A stretch of 48,356 bases of DNA, taken from assembly GCF_014054525.1 (NCBI RefSeq), contig NZ_CP059564.1:1-48356 (forward strand). The letters run 5' to 3'. Of the stretch, positions 1 to 8,796 are shown piece after piece; positions within the stretch are counted from its first letter, which is position 1; every line of letters starts with the position of its first letter. A program made the position numbers and the translations under genes. The notes below the pieces were generated by a model. That model ran no database searches, was not told the origin of the DNA, and saw only the letters and a list, made by a program, of their open reading frames with translations. Origin of the DNA: Alysiella filiformis. GTDB lineage: Bacteria; Pseudomonadota; Gammaproteobacteria; Burkholderiales; Neisseriaceae.

Positions 1-18
1 GTTTGCGCCATTTTCGGC

Positions 19-24
19 TATAAT
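19..24 (+). promoter_or_regulatory. Possible -10 box upstream of dnaA
   Basis: A perfect TATAAT lies about 80 bases before the dnaA ATG. The window begins too close for a -35 box to be judged, so this is only a candidate promoter element. Confidence 0.35.
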
Positions 25-71
25 CACAAAATCCATTGCCTGAATATTTGCTTTTAAAGATAAGGCATTGA

Positions 72-104
72 ATGGCAACATTAACCCACGCGAGAACGTC
101 ATGA
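72..104 (+). CDS. Possible 10-codon leader peptide overlapping the dnaA start
   Basis: An ATG at 72 has an AAGG Shine-Dalgarno-like element six bases upstream and opens a 10-codon frame (MATLTHARTS). Its TGA stop overlaps the dnaA ATG as ATGA (101-104). The dnaA ATG itself has only a weak ribosome site (GAG), so termination-reinitiation coupling is plausible. This is inferred from sequence layout only. A competing reading is that dnaA starts at the in-frame TTG at 68, which would make this frame meaningless. Confidence 0.3.
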   Translation: MATLTHARTS

Positions 105-1714
105 AACTAGCCGATTTTTGGGCGCAAACCCTGCGCCGCCTGCACACAGAATTGAGCGAACAGCAGTTCAAAAACACCATCGTCCCCCTTACCGTGGGCG
201 AGGAAGATGGCGCATGGGTCATTTATGCCAAAAATCAGTTTGCCATCAATTTGTTGCGTTCGCAATACGCGCCCAAATTGGCACAAATCCGCGCCGAAAT
301 CGCCCCCAATGCGCCCGAGTTGCTGTTTAAAGTTGGCACAGGCACGCATTATGAAATGGCAGCAGAAAGCCCTAAAAACACGCTTTCAGGCAGCCTGAAA
401 ACCCCGCAAAATGCAAACAAAACCCTTGAAATTGAAACCCCAAACATTGTTGAAGACCAACAACCATCGCCCCAAACCCATGAAGTGGCAAAAGACGTTT
501 CAGGCAGCCTGAAAACGCCAGCCACTTCGCCCAAACGTTCCGCGCAAGAAATGTTGGCAGAACGCATGAAAAATCTGCGCCCCAGCAAAAAAACGCCCCC
601 CAGCCACGAAGAAAATCCCACAACAAAAACAAAAGTTTCCGCCATTGAAGCCGCCAAAGCCAAAGACGATGCCGCTCAACGCTTGGCGCAAACCAATTTG
701 TCGCCCGAATACACCTTTGACACATTGGTAGAGGGCAAAGGCAACCACCTTGCCGCCGCCGTTGCCAAAAGCATTGCCGAAAAACCTGGCGACAGCATGT
801 ACAACCCCTTTTTCGTGTATGGCAGCACAGGTTTGGGCAAAACCCACTTGGTTCAAGCCATTGGCAACGAATTGCTGAAATTCAATCCCAAAGCCAAAGT
901 GCGCTATATGCACTCCGATGAGTATTTGAAAACCTTTATGGCAACCGTTCGCAACAAAACGTGGGACGCATTCAAGCAACAGTATTTACATTATAACTTA
1001 TTGATTATTGACGACATTCAATTCATTCAAGGCAAAGACCGCACCATGGAAGAATTTTTCTTCCTGTTTGAGCATTTCCATTCGCGCAACCAACAAATCA
1101 TTTTGACTTGCGACCAGTTGCCGTCCAGCTTGGAAAACATGGAAAAACGCCTGATTTCGCGCTTTTCATGGGGCATGACCATTAAACTTGAACCGCCCGA
1201 ATTGGAAATGCGCATTGACATTTTGGAGCGTAAAGCACAAGCGGCTGGCATTGAACTGTTTGAAGATGCGGCACTTTTTATCGCACAAAACGTGAAACAA
1301 AACGTGCGCGAATTGGAAGGCGCATTGAATCGCGTGTTGGCGCGTTGCCGCTTTGAAAAGCGCAGCACCATTGACATTGATTTGGCAACAGACGCGCTGC
1401 AAGACATTGTGGCGAGCAATTACAAACCGATTACCATTGAATTGATTATGAAAGCGGTGGCGGATTACCACCACATTCGCATGAGCGATTTGCTGGGCAA
1501 AAAACGCACGCGCAACATTGCCCGTCCGCGTCAAATGGCGATGGCGTTGGCGAAAGAATTGACCAACATGAGCCTGCCTGCGATTGGCGATGCTTTTGGT
1601 GGGCGCGACCACACGACCGTCATGCACGCGGTCAAAACCATCGCCCAACTGCGCGTGGAAGAGCCTGAATTGGGTCAGGATTATGAAAAATTGTTGATTT
1701 TGATACAGAATTAA
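101..1714 (+). CDS. dnaA: Chromosomal replication initiator DnaA
   Basis: DnaA is the AAA+ ATPase that binds DnaA boxes at oriC and melts the origin. All landmarks are visible: an N-terminal domain beginning MKLADFW, Walker A GSTGLGKT near residue 244, Walker B LLIIDDIQF near 300, and the C-terminal DNA-binding signature GGRDHTTVMH near 500. The protein ends EKLLILIQN, as in meningococcal DnaA. I chose the ATG at 101 (537 aa) because homologues start there; the frame extends to a TTG at 68. The variable linker (residues about 95 and 133) contains two complete DNA uptake sequences, each read in frame as SGSLKTP. A further DUS follows the stop codon. The gene continues towards dnaN but is separated from it by an unrelated gene. 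Confidence 0.97.
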   Translation: MKLADFWAQTLRRLHTELSEQQFKNTIVPLTVGEEDGAWVIYAKNQFAINLLRSQYAPKLAQIRAEIAPNAPELLFKVGTGTHYEMAAESPKNTLSGSLKTPQNANKTLEIETPNIVEDQQPSPQTHEVAKDVSGSLKTPATSPKRSAQEMLAERMKNLRPSKKTPPSHEENPTTKTKVSAIEAAKAKDDAAQRLAQTNLSPEYTFDTLVEGKGNHLAAAVAKSIAEKPGDSMYNPFFVYGSTGLGKTHLVQAIGNELLKFNPKAKVRYMHSDEYLKTFMATVRNKTWDAFKQQYLHYNLLIIDDIQFIQGKDRTMEEFFFLFEHFHSRNQQIILTCDQLPSSLENMEKRLISRFSWGMTIKLEPPELEMRIDILERKAQAAGIELFEDAALFIAQNVKQNVRELEGALNRVLARCRFEKRSTIDIDLATDALQDIVASNYKPITIELIMKAVADYHHIRMSDLLGKKRTRNIARPRQMAMALAKELTNMSLPAIGDAFGGRDHTTVMHAVKTIAQLRVEEPELGQDYEKLLILIQN

Positions 1715-1751
1715 ATTCAGGCAGCCTGAAAGCTTTTAGGGAGTAATTTAA

Positions 1752-2138
1752 ATGTCAAAATATTATGTTTATTCGCCTACTAATCAAGTTGACCATTTTA
1801 TTGGTACTTATGAATTAAGTGAATTAGTTAAGAAATTTGATATCCCTCATCATTCAACAAAAAAAGCAAATTATTCGGTGCATAATACTGATATTATTAA
1901 ACATTGTAGCAATCCTGTTGAAGATATTTTATATATTTATAAAGACGCACTAAATGCAGCCCAATGTGCAGGCTTTCATAAAAGTGATACCCGTGATGTT
2001 CATGTATTTACCATTCCAAATGCAAATTCTGAATGTGAGCTTGGTTTTATTTTTAAAGAAAATCAAAATGGTATTACATATATTGTTAGCCCATATCCAT
2101 TACTTCATTTACAAGAATTTGAAATAAAAGATCAATAA
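1752..2138 (+). CDS. Hypothetical protein between dnaA and dnaN
   Basis: This 128-residue protein begins MSKYYVYSPTNQ and ends in EFEIKDQ. I do not recognise the family. It looks soluble, with no signal peptide or membrane segment and a mixed alpha/beta character. The start is supported by AGGGAG about seven bases upstream of the ATG. It is visibly more AT-rich than the genes on either side and is bounded by a DUS on each side (1716-1730 and 2144-2158). Its place inside the normally contiguous dnaA-dnaN pair suggests acquisition by transformation. An immunity-like or toxin-linked role cannot be excluded, but nothing in the sequence shows it. Confidence 0.75.
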   Translation: MSKYYVYSPTNQVDHFIGTYELSELVKKFDIPHHSTKKANYSVHNTDIIKHCSNPVEDILYIYKDALNAAQCAGFHKSDTRDVHVFTIPNANSECELGFIFKENQNGITYIVSPYPLLHLQEFEIKDQ

Positions 2139-2194
2139 ATATTTTCAGGCAGCCTGAAAAGAAATGTAGCTAAATAATTTAAAGGAAATTCAAA

Positions 2195-3301
2195 ATGTTG
2201 ATTTTACAAACCGACCGCGATAGCCTGCTCAAACCCCTACAAGCCGTAACGGGGATTGTGGAGCGCAAACACACGCTGCCGATTTTGTCCAACGTGTTGC
2301 TGGAAAGCCGCAATGGTGTGGTGCAATTACTTGCCACCGATTTGGAAATCCAAATCCACACCACAGGCATGGAAAACGACAAAGGCGATTTCCGCATTAC
2401 CACCAATGCCAAAAAATTGCAGGACATTTTACGCGCCCTGCCCGATGGCGCAATCGTGCAACTGGAACAAGCCGACAATCGCTTAACTTTGAAAGCGGGC
2501 AAATCGCGTTTCAATTTGCAAATGCTGCCTGCGGACGATTTCCCCACCATGAATGTGGAAAGCAGCGCACAAATCGCATTTTCATTGACACAAGAAGCCC
2601 TGAAAAACCTGATTTCACAAGTGCAATACAGCATGGCGGTTCAAGACATTCGCTTTTATTTGAATGGTTTACTCATGCAGGTGGAAGACAACCAATTACG
2701 CTTGGTTGCCACCGATGGACACCGCTTGGCTTATGCCAGCGAAACGATTGAGGGCAATTTTGCCAAAACCGATGTGATTTTGCCACGCAAAACGGTGTTG
2801 GAATTGAACAAATTGCTCAACCAAGCCAATGAAAACATCACGGTTGAGCTGCTGAACAATCAGGTGCGCTTTACTTGCAATGGCACGGTCATTGTCAGCA
2901 AAGTGATTGACGGCAAATTCCCCGATTACAACCGCGTGATTCCTTTGGACAATGACCGCATTTTCGTGATTTCACGCACGGCTTTGTTGGGTGCTTTGGA
3001 GCGTTCGGCAATTTTGGCAAATGAGAAATTCCGTGGTGTGAAATTGTTTGCGTCAGCAGGTTTGCTGCGCGTGTCTTGCACCAACAATGAGCAAGAAGAG
3101 GCACAAGAAGAATTGGAAATTGCGTATCAAGGCGATGAACTGGAAGTCAGCTTTAACATCAATTACTTAACCGATATGCTCCGCAACATCCACAGCGATG
3201 ATGTGCAACTGGCGTTTGGTAATGATATCAATAAATCCACTTTATTGACTGTCCCCAATCAGCCCAATTTCAAATATGTTGCCATGCCCATGAAGATTTG
3301 A
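2195..3301 (+). CDS. dnaN: DNA polymerase III beta subunit (sliding clamp)
   Basis: The beta clamp is a homodimeric ring that tethers DNA polymerase III to DNA. The 368-residue length matches the family. The protein has the expected N-terminus (MLILQTDRDSLLKPLQ), the conserved KHTLPILSNV stretch, the VIDGKFPDYNRVIP segment in the middle and a C-terminal YVAMPMKI that matches the usual clamp ending (VMPMRL type). AAAGGA precedes the ATG. It is probably co-transcribed with dnaA through the intervening gene, and a DUS-based terminator follows at 3317. Confidence 0.97.
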   Translation: MLILQTDRDSLLKPLQAVTGIVERKHTLPILSNVLLESRNGVVQLLATDLEIQIHTTGMENDKGDFRITTNAKKLQDILRALPDGAIVQLEQADNRLTLKAGKSRFNLQMLPADDFPTMNVESSAQIAFSLTQEALKNLISQVQYSMAVQDIRFYLNGLLMQVEDNQLRLVATDGHRLAYASETIEGNFAKTDVILPRKTVLELNKLLNQANENITVELLNNQVRFTCNGTVIVSKVIDGKFPDYNRVIPLDNDRIFVISRTALLGALERSAILANEKFRGVKLFASAGLLRVSCTNNEQEEAQEELEIAYQGDELEVSFNINYLTDMLRNIHSDDVQLAFGNDINKSTLLTVPNQPNFKYVAMPMKI

Positions 3302-3316
3302 TTTTAATCAATTCAG

Positions 3317-3356
3317 GCTGCCTGAAAAGGAGGATTCCCTTTCAGGCAGCTTTTTT
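3317..3356 (+). terminator. DUS-built rho-independent terminator after dnaN
   Basis: A DUS and an inverted partial DUS form a hairpin: GCTGCCTGAAA pairs with TTTCAGGCAGC across a short loop, followed directly by six Ts. Confidence 0.85.
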
Positions 3357-3450
3357 ATAAGCAAATCATCTAAATCACATAATCACAAAATCTTTTTTTT
3401 CAGAAATGAAATCGCGTATCCTGCCTGAAATTTCATTCATCAAAATCATC

Positions 3451-4245
3451 ATGAATACTTTGGAAATTCACAATATTTCATTGGGTTACAAACAAAATGG
3501 CAGCCTGAAAACCATTTTGCACGATTTCAATTTGCACATTCAGGCTGGCGAATTGGTCAGCTTGCTGGGGGCGAGTGGCGTGGGGAAATCTTCGCTGCTG
3601 CGCGTGCTGGCGGGGCTGAATCAGCCGCTTTCAGGCAGCGTGTCGCTGTTTGGCGAAAAATTGACGAAACCGCACCCTCGCGTGGGTTTGGTGTTTCAGA
3701 GCGCGGCTTTGTTGCCATGGCTGAATGTGCGCGACAATGTGGCGTTTGGTTTGGATTTTGCCCACCAGCCCAAAATCAGCAAAGATGAACAAAATCAACG
3801 CATTGAATCTGCTTTACAAGAAGTAGGTTTGGCAAATGCGGCAAACAAATATCCGTCTGAATTGTCGGGGGGCATGGCGCAACGGGCGGCTTTGGCGCGT
3901 GGGATTGTGCGCCAGCCGCAAGTTTTGTTGCTGGACGAGCCATTTTCGGCTTTGGACGCGGTGATTCGTGAGCAAATGCAAACCATGTTGCGCCAAATTG
4001 TGCAGCACCACAACACGGCAGCGTTGATGGTAACACACGATATTGATGAGGCTTTGTTGGTGTCCGACCGCATTGTGTTGGTGGGCGGCAATGGGCGCAT
4101 TGCGGGAACGTGGCAGCCTGAATTGCCGTTTCCGCGTACAACACGTTTGGCGGAATTGCAAAATATGCGCACGGAAATTGTGCAAACTTTGCATTCGGCG
4201 CAACAATATGCCAATCAAGCGCAAACGGTGGAATTTGTGATTTGA
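3451..4245 (+). CDS. ABC transporter ATP-binding protein (nitrate/sulfonate/taurine type)
   Basis: This is the ATPase of an importer of the SsuB/TauB/NrtD group. It has Walker A GASGVGKSSL, Q-loop VFQSAALLPW, signature LSGGMAQRAALARG, Walker B VLLLDEPFSALD and the switch histidine in VTHDIDEALL. The frame opens at 3406, but the ATG at 3451 (264 aa, MNTLEIHNIS) is the start expected from family alignment. The matching lipoprotein (4828) and permease (8908) are on the same strand but separated by other genes. The substrate cannot be read from the sequence. Two partial DUS are read through in frame (NGSLKT near the N-terminus, LSGS later). Confidence 0.9.
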   Translation: MNTLEIHNISLGYKQNGSLKTILHDFNLHIQAGELVSLLGASGVGKSSLLRVLAGLNQPLSGSVSLFGEKLTKPHPRVGLVFQSAALLPWLNVRDNVAFGLDFAHQPKISKDEQNQRIESALQEVGLANAANKYPSELSGGMAQRAALARGIVRQPQVLLLDEPFSALDAVIREQMQTMLRQIVQHHNTAALMVTHDIDEALLVSDRIVLVGGNGRIAGTWQPELPFPRTTRLAELQNMRTEIVQTLHSAQQYANQAQTVEFVI

Positions 4246-4349
4246 GTTTCAGGCTGCCTGAAAATGTGTGGGGTGGACACCGTTTACCATTTCATTCACT
4301 CATAACAATTTGATTGGTTTGATTTTTTTGTGGACGACATTTTTTGATT

Positions 4350-4679
4350 TCAATGCCCCGTTTTGGAAAACAAATTGATGACCACCACACCCCCAATAAT
4401 CATTGCCATGCCCAAAATCGCTGGCAAATCAGGCTTTTGCCCAAACACCACCCACGCAATGAAAGCGGTGGCGACAATGCCCACGCCCGACCAAATCGCG
4501 TACACAATCCCCACAGGCAATACGCGAAACACCAGCGACACCAAATAAAACGCCACGCCAAACGCACACATTGCCACCAAAGTGGGCAGCAATTTGGTAA
4601 AACCATCACTTTGTTTCAACATGGTTGTGCCGAGAATTTCGCAAGCAATGGAAATGGCTAATAAAATCCAATGGTTCAT
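4350..4679 (-). CDS. Small multidrug resistance (SMR) family transporter
   Basis: A 109-residue protein with four hydrophobic helices, the size and layout of EmrE/SugE-type proton antiporters, which act as dimers in the inner membrane to export quaternary ammonium and other lipophilic cations. The essential glutamate is visible in helix 1 (ACEILGTTML), and the YAIWSGVGIV stretch corresponds to the conserved W63 region of EmrE. It is transcribed against the ABC transporter genes, so it sits between the ATPase and the binding-protein gene as an independent unit. EmrE-like rather than SugE-like is my reading, with moderate certainty. Confidence 0.88.
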   Translation of the reverse strand: MNHWILLAISIACEILGTTMLKQSDGFTKLLPTLVAMCAFGVAFYLVSLVFRVLPVGIVYAIWSGVGIVATAFIAWVVFGQKPDLPAILGMAMIIGGVVVINLFSKTGH

Positions 4680-4827
4680 TTTTTATCCTGATAAGATTTA
4701 AAATGGGATTATATGATTTTTCCATTTAAAATCATATTCTTGACAAATATTTTATTTTCAGCGCAAACACCTTTTTCAGGCTGCCTGAAACTTTTTCCGC
4801 CAACTTATTCATCAAAAAATCAACATC

Positions 4828-5994
4828 ATGCAAACACGCCGCGATTTTCTGAAACTTTCCGCCCTGTTCACCGCCACCGCCGCCATGCCCCTGTTGCAAG
4901 CCTGCCAACAACGCGCTGCCGCCCAAGCCAATGCACCGCTCACCATTGGCTATTTGCCGATTTTGGACGCTGCACCGCTTTTGGTGGCACACGGTAAAGG
5001 CTTGTTTCAAAAAAACAATATTGAAACCGTCAAGCCGATTTTATTCCGCAGTTGGGCGAGTTTGGTGGAAGCCTTTTTGAGTGGGCAAGTGAATCTGATA
5101 CACGTTTTGTCGCCCATGAGCGTGTGGATGCGCTATGGCAGCCTTGCGCCCGTCCGCGCTTTGATGTGGAACCACACTTGCGGCTCGGCTTTGACCGTGC
5201 GCCCAGACATCAATCAAATCACTGATTTACAAGGACAAACCATCGCCATACCCTTTTGGTACAGCATACACAATGTGGTGGTGCAACAGCTTTTGCGACA
5301 AGCTGGTTTGCAAATTGTGGAGAAAAATCCGCAACTTGGGCAAGTCCGCCTGACCGTGATGCCGCCTTCCGACATGGTGGCTGCTTTGGCGGCGAAACAG
5401 ATTGCGGGTTTCATCGTTGCCGAGCCGTTTAACGCGCTGGCGGAAGCCAAAGGCGTGGGCAAGATTTTGCGTTTTTCGGGCGACATTTGGCGCGAACACG
5501 CTTGCTGCCTGACGATGATGCACGACCACGACATCAACACGCGCTCCGATTGGGTGCAAAATGTGATTAACGCGCTGGTTCAGGCTGCCGCGTTTGCGAA
5601 ACACAATCGCGTGGAAACGGCAGAATTGCTGGCAAAACAAGGCATCAACAAATACACCCCACACGATGTGGCGGTGTTGCGAAACGTGTTGCAGCCTGAA
5701 CCCGTGCAATGGGCAAAATACGAGCGCAACGGTGCAATCCGCCATGCCGATTGGCAGCAAAAACGCATTGATTTTCAACCTTTTCCATTTCAATCGTACA
5801 GCGAATTGCTGATTAAATTGCTCAAAGAAACGCATTTGGCTGGCGTGAACACCTTTTTGCAAGATGTGCAGCCTGAAATCGCGTCCCAAGAATTGTTTGA
5901 CACGCGCTTTGTGGAAAAATCTTTGCAACAGCATGATTTAATGAAACAATTTGGTTTACAAAGTTTGCAACGTGTGGAACAATTTAAGATTTGA
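4828..5994 (+). CDS. ABC transporter substrate-binding lipoprotein with Tat-type signal
   Basis: A 388-residue periplasmic binding protein of the NrtA/SsuA (NMT1-like) class that delivers its ligand to the permease. It opens with a twin-arginine motif (TRRDFLKLS) followed by a hydrophobic stretch and a plausible lipobox (LLQAC). This suggests Tat export and lipid anchoring. The fold is indicated by LTIGYLPILDAAPLLVAHGK near the mature N-terminus and ADVVAALAAKQI-like segments further on. It belongs with the ATPase at 3451 and the permease at 8908. Nitrate, sulfonate, taurine, bicarbonate or a pyrimidine precursor are all possible ligands. Confidence 0.85.
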   Translation: MQTRRDFLKLSALFTATAAMPLLQACQQRAAAQANAPLTIGYLPILDAAPLLVAHGKGLFQKNNIETVKPILFRSWASLVEAFLSGQVNLIHVLSPMSVWMRYGSLAPVRALMWNHTCGSALTVRPDINQITDLQGQTIAIPFWYSIHNVVVQQLLRQAGLQIVEKNPQLGQVRLTVMPPSDMVAALAAKQIAGFIVAEPFNALAEAKGVGKILRFSGDIWREHACCLTMMHDHDINTRSDWVQNVINALVQAAAFAKHNRVETAELLAKQGINKYTPHDVAVLRNVLQPEPVQWAKYERNGAIRHADWQQKRIDFQPFPFQSYSELLIKLLKETHLAGVNTFLQDVQPEIASQELFDTRFVEKSLQQHDLMKQFGLQSLQRVEQFKI

Positions 5995-6012
5995 TTTCAG
6001 GCTGCCTGAAAA

Positions 6013-6192
6013 TACACGACAAAAATATGGACAGAAATCGTTATCGTACCAGCATTCTGCTCCCTCTCCCTGTGGGAGAGGGGCGGGGAGAGGGCAAAAT
6101 GCCATAAACGTGAACGATTTTCCCTCTCCCTAACCCTCTCCCACAGGGAGAGGGGACAAGGTTTGTGGTACATTAAAAATTTCTGTTGTGTA
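6013..6192. repeat. Small inverted-repeat element bounded by TACACRACA
   Basis: Ends TACACGACA (left) and TGTTGTGTA (right) enclose GC-rich palindromic blocks of CCCTCTCCC/GGGAGAGGG type. Related ends occur at 44993-45157. DUS copies flank it on both sides. It fills the space between the binding-protein gene and the hydrolase gene and contains no gene. Confidence 0.6.
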
Positions 6193-6244
6193 CGGGAAGG
6201 CAGCCTGAAAAAATAGGGGGAACCCATCTTGTTCCCCCACACAA

Positions 6245-6745
6245 TTACACCACTTCAATCCAATCGCGGTCTTGCAATGCACCCAAAGCAATTTGATGAA
6301 TCAATTCCGTTGGCGCAGTACAAAGCGTTGATAAAACACGAATTGGATAATCTTTGGCAAAAGGCGACAAAGCCGTATGCGTAACACAATTTTGGGTCAT
6401 GATGCCGCAAATGTCCACTTGTTCAATGCCATTTTCTTGCAAAATATCAATCAGATTGGTGTTTAAAAAACTGTCGGCATGGGCTTTTTGCACAAGCGGC
6501 TTGTCTGCCAGCAAAGCGGCAACCGAATCGTGCAACGCCGCACCATGCGAACCTTTCGCAAACAAAGGATAATCGGCTGGCATAATGTGTTGCACGCCAA
6601 TCACAAGTTGCCCTTGCGCGTTGGCTGCCTGAATGTGGCTGGCGATGTTTTGCGCCACATTGTCCACATTAAATTGGTCAAATTTGCCATTTGCGCTGGC
6701 AAAATAGTCGTTTTGTACGTCAATCACGAGCAAAGCGGTTTTCAT
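6245..6745 (-). CDS. Cysteine hydrolase (isochorismatase-like)
   Basis: A 166-residue isochorismatase-fold hydrolase. The catalytic aspartate is in ALLVIDVQNDYF, a conserved lysine is in the LVQKAHADSF segment, and the nucleophilic cysteine is in GIMTQNCVTHTA. The family includes nicotinamidases, N-carbamoyl hydrolases and true isochorismatases. The substrate here is unknown. It is divergent from the Lrp-type regulator that starts 103 bases away, and such regulators often control the divergent gene, so the pair may form a small substrate-responsive unit (inference). Confidence 0.88.
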   Translation of the reverse strand: MKTALLVIDVQNDYFASANGKFDQFNVDNVAQNIASHIQAANAQGQLVIGVQHIMPADYPLFAKGSHGAALHDSVAALLADKPLVQKAHADSFLNTNLIDILQENGIEQVDICGIMTQNCVTHTALSPFAKDYPIRVLSTLCTAPTELIHQIALGALQDRDWIEVV

Positions 6746-6848
6746 GGCATATTCCTGTTGATAAAAAATGAAATTGTAGCCGTGCCAATCAGGGCTTTAC
6801 AGCGTAAAATCCACGAAATCATCGCCTCAAACAGAGAAATTGTAAGAA

Positions 6849-7253
6849 ATGAAAAAATTTGACGACAAAATCAGTTTAGCCATTTTGCAAACTTTGCGCC
6901 AAAACAGCCGCATAAGTTGGCAAGAATTGGGCAAAACCGTGCATTTGAGCGGACAAGCCACCGCCGAGCGCGTGAAACAAATGCAAGAAAACGGTGTGAT
7001 TGACGGTTTCACAATCCGCGAAAACCGACCACGCCATTTCATCGGTGTGATGATGAAACACACGCATTTTCAAGCATTTGAAGATTGGTTGCGCGGCAAA
7101 CCCAATGTGGAAAGCGTGGACAAAACCAGTGGCGACATTTGCTATCACATTGTTTACGCAACAGAGAATATGGCAGAATTGGAACAATTTTTGAATGAAT
7201 TGCTGCAACACGGTGGTTATCGTTTAAACAGCAGCATTCGGCGTGTGAAATGA
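6849..7253 (+). CDS. Lrp/AsnC family transcriptional regulator
   Basis: A 134-residue regulator. The N-terminal helix-turn-helix starts KISLAILQTLRQNSRISWQE, as in Lrp/AsnC proteins. The C-terminal half has the ligand-binding RAM fold, with VESVDKTSGDICYHIVYA matching the usual 'V..c....G.yDyll.v' pattern. These proteins form dimers to octamers and sense amino acids or related small molecules. It diverges from the cysteine hydrolase gene across a 103-base region that should hold its operator. No clear Shine-Dalgarno beyond a weak GAGAAA is visible. Confidence 0.85.
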   Translation: MKKFDDKISLAILQTLRQNSRISWQELGKTVHLSGQATAERVKQMQENGVIDGFTIRENRPRHFIGVMMKHTHFQAFEDWLRGKPNVESVDKTSGDICYHIVYATENMAELEQFLNELLQHGGYRLNSSIRRVK

Positions 7254-7291
7254 ATTTCAGGCTGCCTGAAAATCCTAGCGGACGGCAAAAT

Positions 7292-7359
7292 GTAGGGTGC
7301 GTACTACGCACCAAAATCGTTGAATATTCAGCCAATTCGGTGCGTGGTACGCACCCTAC
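7292..7359. repeat. 68-bp palindromic element with GTAGGGTGCGT ends
   Basis: The two 21-base arms GTAGGGTGCGTAC...GCACC are inverted repeats with one mismatch around a 26-base centre. DUS copies lie on both sides (7256-7270 and 7378-7392). A degraded relative lies at 29290. Confidence 0.7.
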
Positions 7360-7414
7360 AAAATGGCGCAAAATCATTTCAGGCAGCCTGAAAATTTAAC
7401 CAAAAGCAAAAACC

Positions 7415-8281
7415 ATGAATTTCAAAAAATTAACTTTATTGCCCCTATTATTGATTTTAAACGCTTGTCGTGCCGAGCCGAATTTTGTCGCGCAATCGGA
7501 ACATACGTTGCCGCAAATCACACGCACCACACAATCGCCTTTTTCGGGCAATACGGAAATGGCGCATCAAAAAATTGCCAAACACATCATCTTGTTGCCC
7601 GACAGCCGCCCCATTTCCTTTGGCAACAACATCTTACTGCTGGGCGACCCCGACAGCCAAACCTACCCACACGGCGTTTTGGGCGATGAAATTGAAGCCA
7701 AAACGCTCTACACTTTGGACGCGCAAACGCTGAAACCTGCCGCCCAAGCGTTCAGGCTGCCTGAAAACTTGGTTTTTGAAAACAACACTTTGGCGGTTTG
7801 GGGCGACAGAATCGTGGCGGTCATTTCAGGCGATGGCGCAGGGGCGCGGGTGGCGGTGTTGGCGTTGCAAGGGCAAAATTGGCAGATTGTTGCCGAAAGT
7901 GCGCCTTTGCCGTCTCATCGTTGGCAATCGCCCTTTGTGTTTCAAAATCAACTGTATGCCGTGCAAATGCCGCATATTGTGGGACGCTTGGTGCGCTATG
8001 AAATGCAAGGCAAGCGTTTGATTGAACAGGAATTGGGCGAAGGTTTCAGCAACCACGCCATCGGTTCACACGACACGCAAATTGCGGCGGTGCTGCCCGA
8101 ATATGCGCTGATTCCGCAAATGGGTTTTCGCCATGTTTTCGCGCTGGACGGTTCAGGCAGCCTGAAAAAGCTGTCGCCCGAATTGCCAGCCAAAATTGTG
8201 CGCAGCGCGGTGCAAAATCACACGGCGTATTTTTTGCTGGCAGACGGCAGCGTGTGGGCGTGGTCGCAGCCTGAAAGGTAA
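7415..8281 (+). CDS. Hypothetical lipoprotein, probably beta-propeller-like
   Basis: A 288-residue protein with a lipoprotein signal (MNFKKLTLLPLLLILNAC). I do not recognise the family. The body is rich in short beta-strand patterns (FGNNILLLGDPD, NTLAVWGDRIVAVISG, SVWAWSQ), which suggests a propeller or similar repeat fold on the outer or inner membrane surface. Two DUS are read in frame: FRLPEN near residue 113 and GSGSLKK near residue 247. The next gene starts nine bases after its stop, so the two may be co-transcribed. Confidence 0.75.
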   Translation: MNFKKLTLLPLLLILNACRAEPNFVAQSEHTLPQITRTTQSPFSGNTEMAHQKIAKHIILLPDSRPISFGNNILLLGDPDSQTYPHGVLGDEIEAKTLYTLDAQTLKPAAQAFRLPENLVFENNTLAVWGDRIVAVISGDGAGARVAVLALQGQNWQIVAESAPLPSHRWQSPFVFQNQLYAVQMPHIVGRLVRYEMQGKRLIEQELGEGFSNHAIGSHDTQIAAVLPEYALIPQMGFRHVFALDGSGSLKKLSPELPAKIVRSAVQNHTAYFLLADGSVWAWSQPER

Positions 8282-8289
8282 TCCAAAAT

Positions 8290-8796
8290 ATGAATGAAAA
8301 CGATAAATTGGTTTTGTTTTTGTTGGGATTTATCCCAAAGTCGGATTTGTCGGATTGGTTTGATAAATACATTGCCAATTATGAAGTTGATGAAATTCCA
8401 ATAAATTTTTTTGAATGGCATGGAAATGGCGAATATGGTTTTTATCCCATTCGTGATTATTTAAAATCTCAATATCCTGATTTTTCAGAAAATAGCGTCC
8501 ATGTGGAAAGAGTATTAGCCAGATATTTGCTTTCTTTTATTCAACAATATATGGAGAATGGCTTATCTGAATGCGAATTTTGTTATCAATTATCACAAAT
8601 TGAAGAACATTTTTTAACTGATTACCCCAAAATCACAGAAAAAAACATCATTTATTATCCTGATTGGTTGAACGGTTTATATGATGTTTGTGATTGGTGT
8701 CAAGAAAAAGATTGGGACGCTGATGAAAAAGCAGATTTTTACCATCATTTATTGTCAGCTAAAAAATCAATTGAAATATGGTTACAGGCAGCCTGA
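8290..8796 (+). CDS. Hypothetical acidic protein ending inside a DUS
   Basis: A 168-residue soluble protein, rich in Asp, Glu and aromatic residues (FFEWHGNGEYGFYP, DWCQEKDWDADEK), with no signal peptide. It is AT-rich compared with its neighbours. The family is not recognised. Its composition resembles immunity-type proteins, but that is only an impression. The last codons and the TGA stop are supplied by a DUS (8786-8797, read as QAA-stop). It starts nine bases after the lipoprotein gene. Confidence 0.7.
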   Translation: MNENDKLVLFLLGFIPKSDLSDWFDKYIANYEVDEIPINFFEWHGNGEYGFYPIRDYLKSQYPDFSENSVHVERVLARYLLSFIQQYMENGLSECEFCYQLSQIEEHFLTDYPKITEKNIIYYPDWLNGLYDVCDWCQEKDWDADEKADFYHHLLSAKKSIEIWLQAA

